Assembly: GCA_024279075.1 (NCBI GenBank)
Contig: JAJRRX010000401.1
Span: forward strand, 1 to 7,083
Direction of reading: 5' to 3'
Source of the DNA: Alphaproteobacteria bacterium
Lineage (GTDB): Bacteria > Pseudomonadota > Alphaproteobacteria > Rhodobacterales > Rhodobacteraceae
Length of the DNA stretch: 7,083 bases
In this document: piece after piece, positions 5,048-7,083 of the stretch
Numbering within the stretch: position 1 is the stretch's first letter
How the letters are laid out: the number at the start of each line of letters is the position of its first letter
Notes under the pieces: generated by a model
Database searches by the model: none
Told to the model about the DNA's origin: nothing
Seen by the model: only the letters and a program-made list of their open reading frames with translations
Program-made: the position numbers and the translations under genes

Positions 5048-6262
5048 ATGGCCCAAAATCTCTCCCCCCAAAGCGCCCCCTCCCTCAGCTCGTTTAACTG
5101 GGCAGACCCTTTCCTGTTTGACGATCAGCTTTCAGACGAGGAGCGGATGATGCGCGATTCGGCGCAGGCTTACGCGCAAGAGAAACTTCAACCACGGATA
5201 ATCGAGGCGTTCCGCGAGGAAAACACCGACCCGTCTATTTTTGCCGAGATGGGCGAAATGGGGCTACTGGGCATTACCGTTCCTGAAGAATATGGCGGGC
5301 TGGGCGGCAGTTATGTGTCTTACGGCCTTGTCGCGCGCGAAGTCGAGCGGGTCGATAGCGGCTATCGCTCGATGATGTCGGTGCAAAGCAGCCTCGTGAT
5401 GTATCCGATCTACGCTTACGGCACCGAGGCGCAGCGTAAAAAATACTTGCCCGGGCTGGCGGCTGGCACGCTTATTGGCTGCTTTGGCCTGACAGAACCC
5501 GATGCAGGCTCGGACCCCGGCAGCATGAAAACCGTGGCGAAAGCGGTGGATGGTGGCTATGTGCTCAACGGTGCCAAAATGTGGATATCCAACAGCCCGA
5601 TCGCCGATGTGTTTGTGATCTGGGCCAAATCAGAGGCCCATGGCGGCAAGATCAAAGGGTTTGTGTTGGAAAAGGGCATGAAGGGCCTGAGCGCGCCGAA
5701 AATTGGCGGCAAGCTTTCCTTGCGGGCCTCAATTACTGGCGAAATCGTTTTGCAAAATGTCGAGGTGTCCGAAGGCGCTCTGCTGCCTGATGTCGAAGGC
5801 CTGAAAGGCCCCTTTGGCTGCCTGAACCGTGCGCGTTATGGCATTAGCTGGGGCGTGCTTGGCGCGGCTGAATTTGCGTGGCACGCCGCGCGGCAGTATG
5901 GCTTGGATCGCTCCCAATTCGGCAAGCCGCTGGCGGGCACTCAACTTTACCAGAAAAAGCTCGCTGATATGCAAACCGAAATTACGCTGGGGCTGCAAGC
6001 CAGCCTGCGCGTGGGCCGCCTGCTGGATGAAGGCCGCGCCGCGCCGGAGATGATCTCGATGATCAAGCGCAATAATTGTGGCAAGGCGCTGGATATCACC
6101 CGCATGGCGCGGGATATGCACGGCGGTAATGGCATTTCGGAGGAGTTTCAGGTGATGCGCCATATGGTGAACCTTGAAACGGTAAACACCTATGAGGGCG
6201 CGCATGATGTGCACGCGCTCATTCTGGGCCGCGCGCAAACTGGTATTCAGGCGTTTTTCTAA
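5048..6262 (+). CDS. gcdH: Glutaryl-CoA dehydrogenase, 404 aa
   Basis: This is an FAD-dependent acyl-CoA dehydrogenase that oxidises and decarboxylates glutaryl-CoA to crotonyl-CoA and CO2, passing electrons to electron-transfer flavoprotein, in lysine, tryptophan and glutarate breakdown. Domains run in the usual order: the N-terminal helical domain (about 20-140), the middle beta domain with the FAD/substrate motif GLTEPDAGSDPGSM (147-160) and WISNSP (179-184), and the C-terminal helical domain from about 260. In the last, RSQFGKPL (288-295), DMHGGNGISEE (356-366) and NTYEGAHDVHALILGRA (380-396) are seen. E383 in TYEG is the expected catalytic base. The last block, and FNWADPFLFDDQLSDEER at 16-33, separate glutaryl-CoA dehydrogenases from other acyl-CoA dehydrogenases. 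The first ATG at 5042 would add two residues. No CoA-transferase or other pathway gene is adjacent. A terminator follows within 55 bp. Confidence 0.95.
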   Translation: MAQNLSPQSAPSLSSFNWADPFLFDDQLSDEERMMRDSAQAYAQEKLQPRIIEAFREENTDPSIFAEMGEMGLLGITVPEEYGGLGGSYVSYGLVAREVERVDSGYRSMMSVQSSLVMYPIYAYGTEAQRKKYLPGLAAGTLIGCFGLTEPDAGSDPGSMKTVAKAVDGGYVLNGAKMWISNSPIADVFVIWAKSEAHGGKIKGFVLEKGMKGLSAPKIGGKLSLRASITGEIVLQNVEVSEGALLPDVEGLKGPFGCLNRARYGISWGVLGAAEFAWHAARQYGLDRSQFGKPLAGTQLYQKKLADMQTEITLGLQASLRVGRLLDEGRAAPEMISMIKRNNCGKALDITRMARDMHGGNGISEEFQVMRHMVNLETVNTYEGAHDVHALILGRAQTGIQAFF

Positions 6263-6272
6263 ACTTGGGATT

Positions 6273-6330
6273 GGTGGGGTGTAACCCCACCCTACAATGT
6301 GCCGCCTGTAGGGTGGGTTTTTAACCTACC
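6273..6330. repeat. REP-like hairpin pair (REPIN-type arrangement)
   Basis: Two related units face each other. Unit A (6273-6295) has stem GGTGGGGT/ACCCCACC and ends in CTAC. Unit B (6308-6330) begins GTAG and has stem GGTGGGTT/AACCTACC with one G-T wobble. Read outward from the centre, both start GTAGGGTGGG, so they form an inverted doublet separated by 12 bp. A GTAG tetranucleotide beside an imperfect palindrome is the hallmark of REP sequences mobilised by RAYT transposases. Only one doublet lies in the window and no RAYT gene is present. Confidence 0.65.
6286..6322 (+). terminator. Intrinsic terminator of gcdH
   Basis: A perfect 11-bp stem CCCACCCTACA/TGTAGGGTGGG (6286-6296 with 6307-6317), a 10-nt loop, and TTTTT immediately after (6318-6322). 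It starts 24 nt after the gcdH stop. It is formed by pairing the two REP-like units with each other. On the minus strand no T run follows the stem, so it should work mainly for rightward transcription. Confidence 0.8.
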
Positions 6331-6331
6331 A

Positions 6332-7083
6332 CTATCCCAGCGCCTCCAGCCGCTTGATCGCCTCGGAGATTTTCTCGGCTTCGGCCTCAACCCGCGCAAG
6401 GTTCTCACGGTTTTCGGCCACCACGGCTTCGGGCGCACGGGCGAGGAATTTTTCGTTGCTAAGCTTGCCCTTAAGCCCACCAATTTCCTTGCTCAGCTTA
6501 AGCATAGCCTTATCCAGCCGTGCCTTTTCGGCTGCCACGTCTATAATATCCGCCAGCGGCAAGCAGAAGGTGCCGCCTTCAACTGCAACCGTCATCGCGC
6601 CCTTGGGGGCATCCACAGCTTCGCTGATCGACTCAACCCGCGCAAGGCGCTTTACCAAAAGCTCGTTGCGAGCCAAAGCGGCTTTGCCCGCTTCGTCCAG
6701 CGCTAGCTGCACCATCGGGATTTTCGCGCCCGCTGGCACCCGCATTTCGGCGCGTACCGAGCGGATGTTCTCAATAAGGGAAATCACCCATGTCATCTCG
6801 CGGTTGGCGGCATCATCAATCAGGCTTTCTGGCAGCTCGGGCCAGTTTTGGTGCACCAGCATGTTGTCCCGCTCGGCAATATCGCCCCAAAGCTGCTCGG
6901 TGATGTAGGGCATGATCGGGTGCAAAAGCGTTAGGCTCTGGTCAATCGCCCATGCCATCGTCGCCCGCGTTTCGGCCTTTACGGCTTCATCGTCGGACTG
7001 AAACAGCGGCTTGGCGAACTCGACATACCAGTCGCAAAGCTTGCCCCACACATGGGCGTAAAGTCCCATGGCGGCGTCGGAAA
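6332..7083 (-). CDS. valS: Valyl-tRNA synthetase, C-terminal part (5' end outside window)
   Basis: These are the last roughly 250 residues of the enzyme that charges tRNA-Val with valine. The frame stays open to the window edge (codons for SDAA precede the first internal Met at 7069), so the gene continues beyond it. The catalytic Rossmann domain with HIGH/KMSKS and the editing domain are not in view. What is seen is the class Ia anticodon-binding domain, with WGKLCDWYVEFAKP and HPIMPYITEQLWGDI. The valyl-specific C-terminal coiled-coil arm follows, rich in Lys, Glu and Ala (LDKAMLKLSKEIGGLKGKL, then a helix ending KISEAIKRLEALG), which packs against tRNA. The block NIRSVRAEMRVPAG is also characteristic of ValS. 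The stop TAG (6334-6332) lies one base from the REP-like element. The gene is convergent with gcdH. Confidence 0.95.
   Translation of the reverse strand, partial: SDAAMGLYAHVWGKLCDWYVEFAKPLFQSDDEAVKAETRATMAWAIDQSLTLLHPIMPYITEQLWGDIAERDNMLVHQNWPELPESLIDDAANREMTWVISLIENIRSVRAEMRVPAGAKIPMVQLALDEAGKAALARNELLVKRLARVESISEAVDAPKGAMTVAVEGGTFCLPLADIIDVAAEKARLDKAMLKLSKEIGGLKGKLSNEKFLARAPEAVVAENRENLARVEAEAEKISEAIKRLEALG

Noticed and set aside
5729..6238. 169-codon minus-strand frame inside gcdH
   Set aside because: It is a mirror frame of the well-conserved C-terminal domain of glutaryl-CoA dehydrogenase, with no independent support.
6354..6908. 184-codon plus-strand frame opposite valS
   Set aside because: The Ser/Ala/Arg-rich translation is the typical antisense product of the Glu/Leu/Ala-rich coiled-coil region of ValS.
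1..7083. Search for defence, toxin-antitoxin, secretion, prophage, CRISPR or biosynthetic systems
   Set aside because: All seven coding genes belong to well-known families with housekeeping, stress or catabolic roles. No integrase, transposase, toxin-like pair, repeat-spacer array or tRNA was seen.

Overview
The window reads as ordinary chromosomal DNA of an alphaproteobacterium, most likely a marine member of the Rhodobacterales (Roseobacter-type). The grounds are moderately high GC by eye (about 55-60%), a DUF1013/TrcR-family cell-cycle regulator (an alphaproteobacterial family), an Hsp33 of the form usual in that order, and intergenic repeat sequence of a kind I recognise from Rhodobacterales. 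I see no phage, plasmid, IS element, CRISPR array, tRNA or rRNA.

Layout, left to right. (1) A leftward cluster: a YciI/DGPF-domain protein (2047-1706) overlaps by 4 nt an ECF sigma factor with a long C-terminal extension (1709-522, ECF42 type). A Nudix hydrolase follows 40 nt further on (481-29). DGPF protein plus ECF42 sigma factor is a recognised gene pair. A possible self-directed promoter lies upstream of the DGPF gene. (2) Divergent from it, hslO (2202-3125) encodes the redox-switched chaperone Hsp33. (3) A 284-bp convergent gap (3126-3409) holds several hairpins and a repeat-like element. (4) A leftward gene for a secreted RNase T2 (4078-3410) has an unusual Gln in the second catalytic motif. 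(5) Divergent from it, trcR (4162-4887) runs rightward. (6) A 160-bp gap contains a 94-bp imperfect inverted repeat. (7) gcdH, glutaryl-CoA dehydrogenase (5048-6262), runs rightward. (8) A REP-like hairpin pair that doubles as an intrinsic terminator occupies the gap between gcdH and the convergent 3' part of valS (7083-6332, cut by the window edge).

The genes do not form one pathway. The only clear functional unit is the DGPF/ECF42 pair, perhaps with the Nudix gene as a passenger or co-transcribed member. The others are single housekeeping, stress or catabolic genes with their own leaders. I find no convincing undescribed multi-gene system. The points most worth a second look are intergenic (the 94-bp inverted repeat before gcdH, the REP-like doublet after it, the ECF42-like promoter) plus the altered active-site motif of the RNase T2.
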